Positions 28,248 through 38,017 of a stretch of DNA of 64,000 nt are shown piece by piece. The first letter of the stretch is position 1. Each line of letters opens with the position of its first letter. The translations under genes were made by a program, and so were the position numbers. Below the pieces are notes generated by a model. The model ran no database searches, was not told the DNA's origin, and saw only the letters and a list, made by a program, of their open reading frames with translations. The stretch comes from Actinomycetota bacterium. GTDB taxonomy: Bacteria; Actinomycetota; Actinomycetes; Actinomycetales; Dermatophilaceae. The stretch spans positions 310,001 to 374,000 of the forward strand of contig JAIUOP010000002.1 of assembly GCA_020161815.1 (NCBI GenBank), in the 5' to 3' direction.

Positions 28248-29068
28248 CGGTCTCCCTCGCGCACGCCCGCAGCCAGTTCCGCGGTCAGGGAGCGCAACGC
28301 CGCGATTCCGTCCGAGAGTTCCGCGTGCTCGGCCAGGCACCGGACGAGGGCCGTGCCGACGATGACCCCGTCCGCCCAGGAGGCGATCTCGGCGGCCTGG
28401 GCGCGCGAGGAAACACCGATCCCCACACAGACCGGCACAGGGCTGACGGTGCGGGCCCGGTGCACCAGCGCCGGGGCATGGGAGTCCACCGACTCCCGGG
28501 TGCCGGTCACGCCCATGGTGGCCGCGGCATACACGAAGCCCCGACACGCGGAGGTGACCTTGGTCAGTCGCTCCTCGGTCGAGCTGGGGGCGATGAGGAA
28601 GACGCGGTCCAGGCCGTGGGTGTCGCTGGCCGCGATCCAGTCGGCGGCCTCCTCGGGGATGAGGTCGGGGGTGATCAGCCCGGCTCCCCCGGCTGCCGCG
28701 AGGTCGCGGGCGAACCGCTCGACCCCGCGCTTGAGCACCAGGTTCCAGTAGGACATGACGAGCGGAGGGGCACCGGCGGCCCGCACGGCTGCCGCGGCCC
28801 GGTAGACGTCGTCGGTGCGGACCCCGCCGGCCAAGGCGGTCGAGGCAGCGGCCTGGATGACGGGTCCGTCCATCACCGGGTCGGAGTAGGGCACCCCGAT
28901 CTCGACGATGTCGACGCCGGCCTCGACCATGGCCACCATGGCCCGGATCGAGCCCTCGACGGTCGGGAAACCCACCGGCAAGTAGCCCACGAGCGCGGCG
29001 CGGCCCTCGGCCTTGCAGCGCGCGAGGACGTCAGTCACTCCGAGGCCAGTCGCCGTCACCGCGCTCAC
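28244..29068 (-). CDS. trpA: Tryptophan synthase alpha chain
   Basis: A 274-residue TIM barrel that releases indole from indole-3-glycerol phosphate and channels it to TrpB. Catalytic Glu is in [18 protein letters not shown] together with the active-site Asp; the phosphate loop is [15 protein letters not shown], and later [13 protein letters not shown] 29068 overlaps the trpB stop by 4 nt (GTGA); longer upstream starts would read through the trpB repeat region in another frame. It also overlaps the VKOR start by 4 nt. Confidence 0.95.
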   Translation of the reverse strand: MSAVTATGLGVTDVLARCKAEGRAALVGYLPVGFPTVEGSIRAMVAMVEAGVDIVEIGVPYSDPVMDGPVIQAAASTALAGGVRTDDVYRAAAAVRAAGAPPLVMSYWNLVLKRGVERFARDLAAAGGAGLITPDLIPEEAADWIAASDTHGLDRVFLIAPSSTEERLTKVTSACRGFVYAAATMGVTGTRESVDSHAPALVHRARTVSPVPVCVGIGVSSRAQAAEIASWADGVIVGTALVRCLAEHAELSDGIAALRSLTAELAAGVREGDR

Positions 29069-30495
29069 CGCTCCCCCTCGTCGACCAGGCCGACCCCATT
29101 GGCCGGTCTCCTCGGGGCTGCGGGCCTCGCTCCTTCGTCGCTCGTGTCCTCGCCCCCGTCGTCGACCAGGCCGACTCCATTGGCCGGTCTCCTCGGGGCT
29201 GCGGGCCTCGCTCCTTCGTCGCTCGTGCCCTCGCCCCCGTCGTCGACCAGGCCGAACCACTCCGCCGCGGTGTGCATGTCCTTGTCGCCGCGACCCGAGA
29301 GGTTGACCAGGATCAGCCCGTCCGGGCCGAGCTCCCGACCGACCTCGAGGGCACCGGCCAGCGCGTGCGCCGACTCCAGGGCCGGGATGATGCCCTCGGT
29401 GCGGCAGAGCAGCTCGAAGGCCCGCATGACCTTCTCGTCGGTGGCGTAGCGGTACTCCGCGCGCCCCGAGTCCCGCAGCCAGGAGTGCTCGGGCCCGACG
29501 CTCGGGTAGTCCAGGCCGGCCGAGATCGAGTGCGACTCGACGGTCTGGCCGTCCTCGTCCTGCATGAGGTAGCTCATCGCGCCGTGGAGGACCCCGGGCG
29601 AGGCGGAGGCGAACCGGGCCGCGTGCCGGCCCGTCTCGACACCCTCTCCCCCGGCCTCGACCCCGACGAGGCGCACGCCCTCGTCCTCGATGAAGCGGTG
29701 GAAGATGCCCATCGCGTTGGACCCGCCGCCGACGCAGGCGATGACCGCGTCGGGCAGCCGGCCGGTGAGCTCGAGCACCTGCGCGCGGGCCTCGACACCG
29801 ATGATCCGGTGGAAGTCACGCACCATCTCGGGGAACGGGTGCGGGCCGGTCACCGTGCCGATGAGGTAGTGGGTCGTCTCGACATTGGTCACCCAGTCGC
29901 GCAGGGCCTCGTTGATCGCGTCCTTGAGGGTGGCGCTGCCGTGCTCGACGGCGACGACGGTCGCACCGAGCATCTTCATCCGGGCGACGTTGAGCGCCTG
30001 GCGCTCGGTGTCGACCCGGCCCATGTAGACGGTGCACTCCAGGCCCATGAGCGCGGCGGCCGTGGCCGTCGCCACGCCGTGCTGCCCCGCACCGGTCTCG
30101 GCGATGACGCGCGTCTTGCCCATCCGCTTGGTGAGCAGCGCCTGGGCGATGACGTTGTTGATCTTGTGCGAACCGGTGTGGTTGAGGTCCTCGCGCTTGA
30201 GGACGATGCGTGCGCCGCCGGCGTGGGCGGCGAAGCGTGGCACCTCGGTGATGATGCTCGGCCGCCCGGTGTAGGTGCGGTGCAGTCGCTCCAGCTCGGC
30301 CAGGAAGTCGGGGTCGACCATGGCCTTCTGGCGTGCCTCGTCGAGCTCCTCCAGCGCCGGGATGAGGGCCTCGGGGACGTAGCGCCCACCGAAGGGGCCG
30401 AAACGACCGGGTATGCCGTCGGTGCCGGTTCCCGCGGTGCGCTCGGTCGCCGTGGGCCCACTCGCCGAGCGGTCGGAGGTGGTGTGCTCAGTCAT
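29065..30495 (-). CDS. trpB: Tryptophan synthase beta chain with repeat tail
   Basis: A 476-residue PLP enzyme condensing indole with serine. The PLP lysine is in [13 protein letters not shown], phosphate-binding GGGSNA in [12 protein letters not shown], and the C-terminal core ends with [18 protein letters not shown] near residue 414, where normal TrpB (about 400-420 aa) stops. About 60 further residues are two 27-aa copies beginning GLVDDGGE plus a partial third, encoded by an 81-bp tandem DNA repeat. ATG 30495 has AAGGAG at 7 nt and overlaps trpC by 8 nt; the 3' end overlaps trpA by 4 nt. The tail is probably disordered and dispensable. Confidence 0.95.
   Translation of the reverse strand: MTEHTTSDRSASGPTATERTAGTGTDGIPGRFGPFGGRYVPEALIPALEELDEARQKAMVDPDFLAELERLHRTYTGRPSIITEVPRFAAHAGGARIVLKREDLNHTGSHKINNVIAQALLTKRMGKTRVIAETGAGQHGVATATAAALMGLECTVYMGRVDTERQALNVARMKMLGATVVAVEHGSATLKDAINEALRDWVTNVETTHYLIGTVTGPHPFPEMVRDFHRIIGVEARAQVLELTGRLPDAVIACVGGGSNAMGIFHRFIEDEGVRLVGVEAGGEGVETGRHAARFASASPGVLHGAMSYLMQDEDGQTVESHSISAGLDYPSVGPEHSWLRDSGRAEYRYATDEKVMRAFELLCRTEGIIPALESAHALAGALEVGRELGPDGLILVNLSGRGDKDMHTAAEWFGLVDDGGEGTSDEGARPAAPRRPANGVGLVDDGGEDTSDEGARPAAPRRPANGVGLVDEGER
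29073..29253 (-). repeat. 81-bp tandem repeat inside trpB 3' end
   Basis: Two nearly identical 81-bp units (29173-29253 and 29092-29172, about two differences seen) and a partial third to about 29073. Both stay in frame with TrpB. The unit length is a multiple of three, so copy number can change without breaking trpB or its overlap with trpA. Confidence 0.93.
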
Positions 30496-31291
30496 GGTCT
30501 GCTCCTTGGCGGCCGGCGACGATCATCGCTCGCGCAGCCTCGACGGGGTCCGCCCCGGTGACCAGGGCCTCGCCGACGAGGATCGCGTCGGCGCCCTGGC
30601 CGGCATACGCGGCGGCGTCCTCGGGTCCGCGGATGCCCGACTCGGCGACCCGCACGATGCCCGGCGGGATGAGCGGCACCAGCCGCGAGAAGGTCTCGGG
30701 GTGGACCTCCAGGGTCTTGAGGTTGCGGGCATTGACGCCGACGACGGCCGCGCCGGCATCGACGGCCCGCTGGGTCTCGACCTCGTCATGGACCTCCACG
30801 AGGGCCGTCATCCCGAGCTCACCGGTGAGCCGGAGCAGGTCGCCCAGGGTGCGGTCGTCCAATGCAGCCACGATGAGCAGGATGAGGTCGGCGCCATGCG
30901 CCCTGGCCTCCCACAGCTGGTAGGGCTCGACCATGAAGTCCTTGCGCAGGACCGGCACGTCGACGCGGGCGCGCACGGCGTCGAGGTCGGCGAGGGAGCC
31001 GCCGAAGCGCCGTTCCTCGGTGAGGACCGAGATGGCGCTGGCCCCGCCCGCGGCGTACTCGGCGGCGAGCGCCGCGGGATCGGCGATGGTGGCCAGGGCG
31101 CCCTTGCTCGGGCTGGCCCGCTTGACCTCGGCGATGAGGGCCAGGCCGGGGGCGCTCAGGGCGGCGAACGCATCCTTCGCCGGAGCGGCCGACCCCACCA
31201 CGCGCTCGAGGTCGGCCAGGGAGGTGCGGGCGCGACGTGCGGCCAGGTCGAGGCGCACGCCGTCGATGATGGTGTCGAGGACAGTCGTCAT
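30488..31291 (-). CDS. trpC: Indole-3-glycerol phosphate synthase
   Basis: A 267-residue TIM barrel that closes the indole ring in tryptophan synthesis. Signature segments are [13 protein letters not shown] (catalytic Glu and Lys), [36 protein letters not shown] and [15 protein letters not shown] 31291 begins a normal-length protein ([16 protein letters not shown]). It overlaps trpB by 8 nt (ATGACTGA). It is a single-domain trpC, not fused to trpF. Confidence 0.96.
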   Translation of the reverse strand: MTTVLDTIIDGVRLDLAARRARTSLADLERVVGSAAPAKDAFAALSAPGLALIAEVKRASPSKGALATIADPAALAAEYAAGGASAISVLTEERRFGGSLADLDAVRARVDVPVLRKDFMVEPYQLWEARAHGADLILLIVAALDDRTLGDLLRLTGELGMTALVEVHDEVETQRAVDAGAAVVGVNARNLKTLEVHPETFSRLVPLIPPGIVRVAESGIRGPEDAAAYAGQGADAILVGEALVTGADPVEAARAMIVAGRQGADHD

Positions 31292-31328
31292 GGGGTCAAC
31301 CGGGCCGGGTCGCCCCCGGCGCTGCTGG

Positions 31329-31550
31329 TCAGTGGCCGGCGTGGTCCGTCTGGACGTCGATGCCGTAGCCCATGGAGCTGAGCACCTTGCCCGCAACCAG
31401 GCCGATGATGCCGACGACCACACCGGCGATCGCCAGTGGCACGCTCAGGATGCCGACGGCGAGGGAGACCAGGCCGAAGGCGACGATGAGGAGGAGGACA
31501 CACACCCAGGCGGCGAGGCTGTTGCCGTGGTTGTCGTACTCGTCGGACAT
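31329..31550 (-). CDS. HGxxPAAW-type small membrane protein
   Basis: A 73-residue protein with two hydrophobic segments (about residues 13-35 and 36-56) and a polar tail. The N-terminal motif HGNSLAAW matches the HGxxPAAW family found in actinobacterial trp operons between trpE and trpC, though the proline is replaced by leucine. ATG 31550 has AGGAG at 7 nt. Function is unknown; position suggests co-expression with tryptophan synthesis. Confidence 0.83.
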   Translation of the reverse strand: MSDEYDNHGNSLAAWVCVLLLIVAFGLVSLAVGILSVPLAIAGVVVGIIGLVAGKVLSSMGYGIDVQTDHAGH

Positions 31551-31645
31551 GGCGGGCTCCTGGTCTTCGGTCGACGACGGAGTTCTCCGTCGCCATCGGG
31601 TCATCGCGTGCTCTGGGGGCGGACTCGCGTCCTGAGGGGATTGTG

Positions 31646-32230
31646 TCAGGTCCGGTCCTCGGCCGGCACATCGGTGGGGTCCACGCCGGCGGACAGGTCC
31701 TCCCAGTCGCTGCTCACGACCTCACCGCGCCGACCACTCGACGCGGCCTGCTCGCGGTCGTAGCGCGAGGACGGGTCGGGCCAGCGGCGAGAGCCTCGTA
31801 GGGCGAGCAGGGCGGCCACGGCCAGCAGGATGGCGCTCGCGGTGCCTGCGTGGGCCCACGGAGTCACCTCGGCGGCGACCGGCAGGGTGTCGGCCCGGCC
31901 GACGGCGGAGGCCGCGATCGGGCCGAGGATCGCCTCCGGTGAGGCCAGGGCCCGCAGGGCGAGCGCGGCCGCGCCGAGCGCGAGGAGCATGCCGACGACC
32001 AGGGCCGCGGTCCGCACCCTGGCCCCGGTCACCATCGCCGCCACGACGGCCGCGAGCACCGCCAGCGCGAGGGCCACGCCGCCGGGGGCTGCCTGGGACC
32101 CGGTGGCGCTCACGGTGGCCGTGCCCAGGACGGCGTCGTCGACGCGACCGGAGAGCCAGTCCTGGCCCCAGGTGGCCACGACGGCGACGGCGAGGACGGT
32201 CACGAGCATCGCCAGCCGGCCACGGGTCAC
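31646..32230 (-). CDS. Trp-operon-associated membrane protein (TIGR02234/Trp_oprn_chp)
   Basis: A 194-residue protein with four hydrophobic segments (first [20 protein letters not shown], then pairs near residues 50-90, last near 125-145) and a hydrophilic C-terminal tail (RWPDPSSRYDREQA). Size, topology and place right after trpE match the actinobacterial family Trp_oprn_chp. Function is unknown. GTG 32230 overlaps the trpE stop by 4 nt (GTGA). Confidence 0.85.
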   Translation of the reverse strand: MTRGRLAMLVTVLAVAVVATWGQDWLSGRVDDAVLGTATVSATGSQAAPGGVALALAVLAAVVAAMVTGARVRTAALVVGMLLALGAAALALRALASPEAILGPIAASAVGRADTLPVAAEVTPWAHAGTASAILLAVAALLALRGSRRWPDPSSRYDREQAASSGRRGEVVSSDWEDLSAGVDPTDVPAEDRT

Positions 32231-33798
32231 TGCGTGCTCCCGGTCACGACGGCCATGGCCGAGGCCGTGGCGACGGCGCGCAGTGCGGCGGCCGCCTTGA
32301 CCTGGCACTCCCGCTGCTCACTGGCCGGGTCGGAGTCGGCGACGATGCCGGCGCCGGCCTGCACGTGCGCCCACCCGTCCTTGATCACCGCTGTCCGGAT
32401 GGCGATGGCCATGTCGAGGTCGCCGTGGAAGTCGAGGTAGCCCACGACCCCGCCGTAGACCCCTCGGCGCGAGGGTTCGTAGGCCTCGATCAGCTCCATG
32501 GCCCGCGGCTTTGGGGCGCCGGAGAGCGTGCCCGCGGGGAAGGTGGCGCGCAGCACGTCGTAGGCGACGGCGCCGGGGCGCAGGTCGCCCACGACCGTCG
32601 ACTCCAGGTGCATGACATGGCTGTAGCGACGCACGTCCATGAACTCGACGACGTCGACCGTCCCGGCGCGCGCGACCCGGCCCAGGTCGTTGCGGCCGAG
32701 GTCGACGAGCATCACGTGCTCGGACCGCTCCTTGGGATCGGCCAGGAGCTCCTCGGCGAGGGCGACATCCTCCTCCGGAGACTTCCCCCGTGGACGGGAG
32801 CCGGCGATCGGGTGGGTGATCGCGCGCTCTCCGGTGACCCGCACGAGTGCCTCGGGTGAGCTGCCGACGACGTCGAAGACTCCCCCGTCGGCCGACGGGA
32901 ACCGGAAGAGGTACATGTAGGGACTGGGGTTGCTGGCGCGCAGCGCGCGGTAGACGTCGAGCGGGTCCGCCATGCACGGCAGGCTGAAGCGCTGGGAGAG
33001 GACCACCTGGAAGACCTCACCGGCCCGGATGTCCTCCTTGGCCGACTCGACGAGGTCCAGGTAGGCCTCCGGAGTGAGGTTGCTGCGGACCTCGTCCAGC
33101 GCCGCGGTGACCGCGGACGGGTCCACGACGGCGACCGTCGAGGCGGCCGGGGCGGCCAGGGCCGAGGTCATCGCGTCCAAGCGCGCCACCGCATCGGCCC
33201 AGGCCTGCTCGACCCGCTCGTCGGTGTCGTCGTAGTTGAGCGCGTTGGCCACGAGGATGAGCGAGCCGTCCGAGTGGTCGAGGATGGCCAGGTCCGTGGC
33301 CAGCATGAGCGCGATCTCGGGCAGGGCGAGGACGTCCGGGGCGAGGTCGGGGAGGCGCTCCCACCGTCGCACGGCGTCGTAGCCGATCATCCCGACCATC
33401 CCCCCGGTCAGTGGGGGCAGCCCGTCGATCGGGTCGGTGGCCAGCGCGGCCACGGTGTCGCGGAGGACGTCGGTGGGCACCCCGTCGGTGGGCACCCCGG
33501 CCGGCGGTTCCCCGATCCAGTGGGCCCGACCCTCGCGCTCGGTGAGCGTGGCCCGGCTCGCCGCGCCGACGATCGACCAGCGTGACCACACGCCCCCGTG
33601 CTCGGCCGACTCGAGCAGGAAGGTGCCCGGGCGGGAGGCCGCGAGCTTGCGATACACGCCGATGGGGGTCTCGGCATCGGCCATCAGCCGCCGGACGACC
33701 GGGATGACGCGACGATCCTGCGCCAGGACCTCGAAGGCGTCCAGGCTGGGCCAGGTCTCACCGAAACCCAGGCTGGGGCCGGGCTGCGGGGCGCTCAC
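32227..33798 (-). CDS. trpE: Anthranilate synthase component I
   Basis: A 523-residue enzyme making anthranilate from chorismate, with ammonia from TrpG, which is not in the window. The chorismate-binding domain has [61 protein letters not shown] and [21 protein letters not shown] short duplication gives PTDGVPTDV near residue 105. GTG 33798 overlaps hisI by 4 nt, so there is no room for a classical trp leader peptide or attenuator directly before it. It overlaps the next gene by 4 nt as well. Confidence 0.96.
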   Translation of the reverse strand: MSAPQPGPSLGFGETWPSLDAFEVLAQDRRVIPVVRRLMADAETPIGVYRKLAASRPGTFLLESAEHGGVWSRWSIVGAASRATLTEREGRAHWIGEPPAGVPTDGVPTDVLRDTVAALATDPIDGLPPLTGGMVGMIGYDAVRRWERLPDLAPDVLALPEIALMLATDLAILDHSDGSLILVANALNYDDTDERVEQAWADAVARLDAMTSALAAPAASTVAVVDPSAVTAALDEVRSNLTPEAYLDLVESAKEDIRAGEVFQVVLSQRFSLPCMADPLDVYRALRASNPSPYMYLFRFPSADGGVFDVVGSSPEALVRVTGERAITHPIAGSRPRGKSPEEDVALAEELLADPKERSEHVMLVDLGRNDLGRVARAGTVDVVEFMDVRRYSHVMHLESTVVGDLRPGAVAYDVLRATFPAGTLSGAPKPRAMELIEAYEPSRRGVYGGVVGYLDFHGDLDMAIAIRTAVIKDGWAHVQAGAGIVADSDPASEQRECQVKAAAALRAVATASAMAVVTGSTQ

Positions 33799-34169
33799 GC
33801 CGCACCACCGCCGACCACCGCGGGCAGGTCGCCGGCGTCGAAGCAGGTCCGGTCGCCCGTGTGGCACGCGGCCCCGATCTGGCGGACACGCACGAGGAGG
33901 GCATCCCCGTCGCAGTCGAGGGCGACGCTGCGGACCAGCTGGGCATGGCCGCTGGTGTCGCCCTTGCGCCAGTACTCCTGCCGGGAGCGTGACCAGAACG
34001 TCACGCGACCCTCGCCGAGCGTGCGCCGCAACGCCTCGTCGTCCATCCAGCCGAGCATGAGGACCGCCCCGGACTCGGCATCCTGGACGATCGCGGCGAC
34101 CAGCCCGTGGTCGTCCCGCTTGAGGCGGGCAGCGATCGCGGGATCCAGCGCAGTGTCGGGTGAGCTCAC
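33795..34169 (-). CDS. hisI: Phosphoribosyl-AMP cyclohydrolase
   Basis: A 124-residue single-domain enzyme for step three of histidine synthesis (opening of the adenine ring of PR-AMP). Metal-binding cysteines are in [18 protein letters not shown] and HTGDRTCF, and [11 protein letters not shown] is the conserved N-terminal motif. It is not fused to hisE, which is separate at about 38.1 kb. GTG 34169 lies 23 nt after hisF with no strong ribosome-binding site. It overlaps trpE. Confidence 0.95.
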   Translation of the reverse strand: MSSPDTALDPAIAARLKRDDHGLVAAIVQDAESGAVLMLGWMDDEALRRTLGEGRVTFWSRSRQEYWRKGDTSGHAQLVRSVALDCDGDALLVRVRQIGAACHTGDRTCFDAGDLPAVVGGGAA

Positions 34170-34192
34170 CGGGCCATTCTGCCGTGACCGCC

Positions 34193-34966
34193 TCAGCGGA
34201 CCGGCAGGCCGTCCGCAGCCAGGGCGCCCTTGACCTCACCGATGGTCAGCTCACCGAAGTGGAAGACGCTGGCCGCGAGGACGGCATCCGCGCCAGCCCG
34301 GACGGCCGGGGCGAAGTGCCCCAGGGCCCCGGCCCCGCCGCTGGCGATCACCGGGATCGAGACCTCGGACCGCACCAGGGCGATCAGCTCGAGGTCGAAG
34401 CCGTCCTTGGTGCCGTCGGCGTCCATCGAGTTGAGCAGGATCTCGCCGGCGCCGAGCCCAGCGGCACGGGCGCACCACTCGATGGCGTCGAGGCCGGTGC
34501 GGGTCCGGCCGCCATGGGTGGTCACCTCGAAGCCGTCGAGCACCTGCCCGCTCTCGCTGGTGCGCCGCCGCACGTCGGCCGAGAGGACGAGGACCTGCGC
34601 GCCGAAGCGGTCGGCGACCTCCGCGATCAGCTCGGGGCGGGCGATCGCCGCGGTGTTGACCCCCACCTTGTCGGCACCGCAGCGCAGGAGGCGGTCGACG
34701 TCGTCGACGGTGCGCACCCCTCCCCCGACGGTGAGCGGGATGAACACCTGCTCCGCCGTCCGTCGCACCACGTCGTAGGTGGTGGCGCGGTCACCGCTGC
34801 TCGCCGTCACATCGAGGAAGGTCAGCTCGTCGGCTCCCTGCTGGCCGTACGCCGTGGCGAGGGCCACCGGGTCACCGGCGTCGCGGAGGTTCTCGAAGTT
34901 GACCCCCTTGACGACCCGCCCGGCGTCCACATCGAGGCACGGGATGACGCGGACGGCAACGGACAC
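34193..34966 (-). CDS. hisF: Imidazole glycerol phosphate synthase cyclase subunit
   Basis: A 257-residue TIM barrel joining PRFAR with ammonia from HisH (elsewhere) to give IGP and AICAR. Catalytic Asp residues lie in [15 protein letters not shown] and in the VLSADVRRR strand; phosphate loops are [10 protein letters not shown] and [13 protein letters not shown]. The loop [15 protein letters not shown] differs slightly from the usual IDARR. GTG 34966 is preceded at 6 nt by TAGATT and no ribosome-binding site, so this first gene of the his/trp run is probably leaderless. Confidence 0.95.
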   Translation of the reverse strand: MSVAVRVIPCLDVDAGRVVKGVNFENLRDAGDPVALATAYGQQGADELTFLDVTASSGDRATTYDVVRRTAEQVFIPLTVGGGVRTVDDVDRLLRCGADKVGVNTAAIARPELIAEVADRFGAQVLVLSADVRRRTSESGQVLDGFEVTTHGGRTRTGLDAIEWCARAAGLGAGEILLNSMDADGTKDGFDLELIALVRSEVSIPVIASGGAGALGHFAPAVRAGADAVLAASVFHFGELTIGEVKGALAADGLPVR

Positions 34967-34972
34967 AGGGCA

Positions 34973-34994
34973 AATCTAGTCGGGCCGGTAGCCT
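34973..34994. promoter_or_regulatory. Face-to-face leaderless promoters, hisF and kinase gene
   Basis: TAGATT on the minus strand (34978-34973) sits 6 nt before hisF GTG 34966. TAGCCT on the plus strand (34989-34994) sits 8 nt before GTG 35003. Both fit within a 36-bp intergenic gap. Confidence 0.5.
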
Positions 34995-35002
34995 CACTCG
35001 AC

Positions 35003-35581
35003 GTGTGGGACCAGATCACGGACGCCGCCGACCCGGCCCACGTCGCCGCGGTCCTCGCCCTCGCCGGGACGGCGACACCGCCTCGGGGCGAGGTCGTCGT
35101 CATCGCCATCGACGGCCCGAGCGGGTCGGGCAAGACCACGCTGGCAACCGCCGTCGCCGACGCGCTCGGCGCCCCGATCGCCCACATGGACCAGATCTTC
35201 CCCGGCTGGGACGGCCTGGCCGCGGCGGTGCCGCTCGTCGTCGCCCAGGTGCTGGAGCCGGTCGCCCGTGGTAAGGAGGCGGCATACCGGGTCTGGGACT
35301 GGGCCCGGGACGACTGGGGCGGGACGCTCACCCTCCCCCGACACCGGTTCCTCGTGCTCGAAGGGTGCGGCTCGTCGGTGGGACCGGCCCGACCGTATGC
35401 CGCGGTGAGGGTCTGGGTGGACGCGCCGCGGACCGAGCGCATGGCGCGGGGCATCGCACGGGACGGGGAGGCCTTCCGACCGCACTGGGAGCGCTGGGCT
35501 GCCCAGGAGGACGCTCTCTACGCGGCCGACCGGACCGCCGAGCACGCCCACCTGCGCCTGCAGACCGGGCGGCCGTCATGA
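35003..35581 (+). CDS. P-loop NTPase, uridine kinase-like
   Basis: A 192-residue cytoplasmic protein. VVVIAIDGPSGSGKTTLA carries Walker A GPSGSGKTT; HMDQIFPGWDG resembles the substrate-binding stretch of nucleoside kinases; FLVLEGCGSSV is the Walker B strand; RMARGIARDGE may be the lid. Family resemblance is to uridine kinase-like ATPases, with substrate unknown. GTG 35003 follows TAGCCT. The stop overlaps the next ATG (ATGA), so it is coupled to the FUSC gene. Confidence 0.78.
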   Translation: MWDQITDAADPAHVAAVLALAGTATPPRGEVVVIAIDGPSGSGKTTLATAVADALGAPIAHMDQIFPGWDGLAAAVPLVVAQVLEPVARGKEAAYRVWDWARDDWGGTLTLPRHRFLVLEGCGSSVGPARPYAAVRVWVDAPRTERMARGIARDGEAFRPHWERWAAQEDALYAADRTAEHAHLRLQTGRPS

Positions 35582-36669
35582 CGGCGGGCGGACTGGGCCG
35601 GATCGCCCGCCGGTCCCGCACCGAGGCGCAGACGCGGATGCAGCGGCTGCGCGAGCGACTGTCCTTCATCGCGCAGTGTGCGATCGGGGCCGCGCTGGCC
35701 TGGCTGGTCGCCACCGGCGTGTTCCAGCACACGTCGCCGATGTTCGCCCCGGTCACCGCGCTCATCTGCCTGGGCCTGTCCTACGGCAACCGCGTCCGAC
35801 GCTCCTTCGAGCTGATGCTCGGCGTGGCCGTCGGCGTCGCCATCGGTGACCTCTTCGTCCACCTCTTCGGCTCGGGCGTCTGGCAGGTCGGCCTCGTCGT
35901 GGCGACCGCGATGGGGGCCGCAGCCCTGCTCGGGTCGGGGCAGCTGCTCACGACCCAGGCGGGGGTGCAGGCGATCTTCGTGACGACGGTCGCGGTCCCG
36001 GGCGGCTCGGTCGTCAACCGCTGGGTCGACGCCGTCATCGGCGGCAGCGTCGCCCTCGCCGTCACCGTGCTCTCCCCACGCGCACCCGTGCACCGCCCGC
36101 GGGCCGAGGCGGCCGTGATCCTCGAGGACCTCGCCGACGTCCTCAGGGACACCGCCCAGGCGGTCCGGGCCGGGGATGAGGGCCAGGCCACGCGTGCGCT
36201 GGAGCGCGCCCGCGCCACCGACGCGGCGCTGGACCAGCTGCGTCAGTCCTCCGCCGAGGGACAGGCCGTCGTCCGCCAGTCACCCTGGCGTCGCCGCCAT
36301 GGCGCGGACGTCCAGGCGATCCTCGACCTGGTCACGCCCCTCGATCGCGCGGCCCGCAACCTGCGCGTGCTGGCTCGCCGTTGCCGGGCCGTCGTCCGCC
36401 GCGGGGAGTCGCTGCCCGCCGACCACCTGGCCATCCTCGACGCCCTCGCCGATGCCGTCCACGAGGTCGCCTGGCTGCTCGAGCGCCGAGCCGACCCGGC
36501 TGCGGCGCGGGCGGACCTGGTGGCGGTGGCGGCCGCGACCGCGACCTCGCACCCGACGCTGTCGGCAGCGGTCGTGCGTGGGCAGGCCCGCTCGATGATC
36601 ATCGACCTGCTCATGCTCACCGGGCTGACCGAGGACGAGGCCATCGACCAGCTCCCGGCCGACGACTGA
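35578..36669 (+). CDS. FUSC / aromatic acid exporter family membrane protein
   Basis: A 363-residue protein. The first 170 residues contain about five membrane helices (LSFIAQCAIGAALAWLVATG, MFAPVTALICLGLSYGNRVR, then GVAVGVAIGDLFVHLFGSG and others), and the rest is a cytoplasmic helical domain. This is the half-size FUSC or ArAE type related to YgaE/YhfK proteins, linked in other bacteria to export of aromatic acids. ATG 35578 overlaps the kinase stop by 4 nt. It is convergent with the PH-domain gene. The substrate is unknown. Confidence 0.82.
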   Translation: MTAGGLGRIARRSRTEAQTRMQRLRERLSFIAQCAIGAALAWLVATGVFQHTSPMFAPVTALICLGLSYGNRVRRSFELMLGVAVGVAIGDLFVHLFGSGVWQVGLVVATAMGAAALLGSGQLLTTQAGVQAIFVTTVAVPGGSVVNRWVDAVIGGSVALAVTVLSPRAPVHRPRAEAAVILEDLADVLRDTAQAVRAGDEGQATRALERARATDAALDQLRQSSAEGQAVVRQSPWRRRHGADVQAILDLVTPLDRAARNLRVLARRCRAVVRRGESLPADHLAILDALADAVHEVAWLLERRADPAAARADLVAVAAATATSHPTLSAAVVRGQARSMIIDLLMLTGLTEDEAIDQLPADD

Positions 36670-36681
36670 CCCTCGTGCCCG

Positions 36682-36714
36682 GTCGGCCCTGACGCGTCCG
36701 CGACTCAGGCCGAC
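36682..36714. terminator. Bidirectional hairpin between FUSC and PH-domain genes
   Basis: GTCGGCCCTGA (36682-36692) pairs with TCAGGCCGAC (36705-36714) with one bulged C and a 12-nt loop. The right arm contains the stop codon of the PH-domain gene. Confidence 0.6.
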
Positions 36715-37160
36715 GGGGTGCGCGCGGCCACCAGGGTCGCCAGGCGCTGGGCCTCGTCCCGACCGCTCTGGGCGTCGGCGCGCTGGATGGCCATGACCGC
36801 CAGGGTGTCGCCCTCGGCGAGGTCGAGGTGCGCCCACGGGTCACCGTCGGGGAAACGCACGCCGAGGATCTCTCCCCAGGCCACGGTCCGGGACAGGAAG
36901 AGGTTGCGGACGGTGAGGCCCTCCGGACCCGGCACCGCCCGGATCGTGGCGTACCGCAGCATGAGCGCGGCCACCAGCAGGCCGATCCCGGCCACCGAGA
37001 GGGCCTCCCCCACCGACGAACCGATGGCCGCCCCGACGATGGCGAAGAGCACGATCGCCGCCGCGCCGAAGGCCAGCGGCACCACGCGTCCGCGCCGGGG
37101 CCGGAACGGCGCGGCCAGCGGGTCCCCGCCGGCCGCCGCCGCAGGCGTCAGATCCGGCAT
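36705..37160 (-). CDS. Bacterial PH-domain membrane protein
   Basis: A 151-residue protein with two hydrophobic segments (about residues 28-47 and 52-70) followed by a bacterial PH domain (RAVPGPEGLTVRNLF, TVAWGEILGVRFPDGDPW, GDTLAVMAIQ). This arrangement is common downstream of hisG in actinobacteria. Function is unknown. ATG 37160 overlaps the hisG end by 13 nt, so expression is likely tied to hisG. Confidence 0.85.
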   Translation of the reverse strand: MPDLTPAAAAGGDPLAAPFRPRRGRVVPLAFGAAAIVLFAIVGAAIGSSVGEALSVAGIGLLVAALMLRYATIRAVPGPEGLTVRNLFLSRTVAWGEILGVRFPDGDPWAHLDLAEGDTLAVMAIQRADAQSGRDEAQRLATLVAARTPSA

Positions 37161-37993
37161 GCCGCGATGTCCGTCACGAGGATGGCGCGGGCACCGAGCT
37201 CGTAGAGCTCGTCCATGACCCGGTTCGTCGAGGCCCGCGGCACCATGGCCCGCACGGCGACCCAGTCGCGGTCCGCCAGCGGTGAAAGGGTCGGCGACTC
37301 CAGGCCGGGGGTGACCTCACAGGCCCGCTCCACGAGGGCAGCGGGGCAGTCGTAGTCGAGCATGACGTAGGTCCGGGCCGTCACCACGCCGAGCAGCCGG
37401 CGCCGGAGCACCTCGATGCCGGCGCCCTGCTCGGTCGTCGCATTGCGGATGAGCACCGCCTCGCTGCGCAGGATCGGCTCCCCGAAGACGGCCAGCCCCT
37501 GGCTGCGCAGCGTCGCGCCGGTCTCGACGACGTCGGCGATGACGTCGGCGACGCCCAGGGTGATGGCGGTCTCGACGGCCCCGTCGAGGCGCACGACGTG
37601 GGCCTGCACCCCGCGGTCGGCCAGGTGCTTCTCGACGAGTCCGGGGTAGGACGTCGCGACCCGGCGACCGGCGATCTCGGCGACCGTGCCCGCGGTCCCG
37701 GGCCGGGCGGCATACCGGAAGGTCGATCCCCCGAAGCCGAGCGGCATCACCTCGGCGGCCGGGCTGCCGCTGTCGAGGAGCAGGTCGCGGCCGGTGATGC
37801 CGCAGTCGACGGTCCCGGACCCGACGTAGACGGCGATGTCGCGGGGGCGCAGGTAGAACAGCTCGACGCCGCCGGCCTCGTCGGTGACGATGAGCTCCTT
37901 GGGGTCGCGGCGGATGCGGTAGCCCGCCTCGCGGAGCATGTCGGCGGCGGCGTCGGAGAGGGATCCCTTGTTGGGGACGGCGATGCGGAGCAT
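37148..37993 (-). CDS. hisG: ATP phosphoribosyltransferase, long form
   Basis: A 281-residue enzyme for the first, feedback-controlled step of histidine synthesis. LRIAVPNKGSLSDAAADMLR opens domain I; SGTVDCGITGRDLLLD and later the ATSYPGLVEKHL/PRPP region EGAGIEVLRRRL form the catalytic part. The last 75 residues are the HisG_C allosteric domain typical of the long hexameric form, so no HisZ is needed. ATG 37993 follows AGGAAAG. hisE lies 24 nt upstream. Confidence 0.95.
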   Translation of the reverse strand: MLRIAVPNKGSLSDAAADMLREAGYRIRRDPKELIVTDEAGGVELFYLRPRDIAVYVGSGTVDCGITGRDLLLDSGSPAAEVMPLGFGGSTFRYAARPGTAGTVAEIAGRRVATSYPGLVEKHLADRGVQAHVVRLDGAVETAITLGVADVIADVVETGATLRSQGLAVFGEPILRSEAVLIRNATTEQGAGIEVLRRRLLGVVTARTYVMLDYDCPAALVERACEVTPGLESPTLSPLADRDWVAVRAMVPRASTNRVMDELYELGARAILVTDIAACRI

Positions 37994-38017
37994 GGGGACT
38001 TTCCTGGAGGTGGCGGC

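Noticed and set aside
29073..29253. CRISPR array
   Set aside because: Contiguous 81-bp coding tandem repeats with no spacers.
28244..29260. Longer trpA start at 29260
   Set aside because: The extension is Arg-rich out-of-frame translation of the trpB repeats; GTG 29068 gives the family start and the usual GTGA overlap.
33790..33800. trp leader peptide or attenuator before trpE
   Set aside because: hisI and trpE overlap by 4 nt, leaving no leader.
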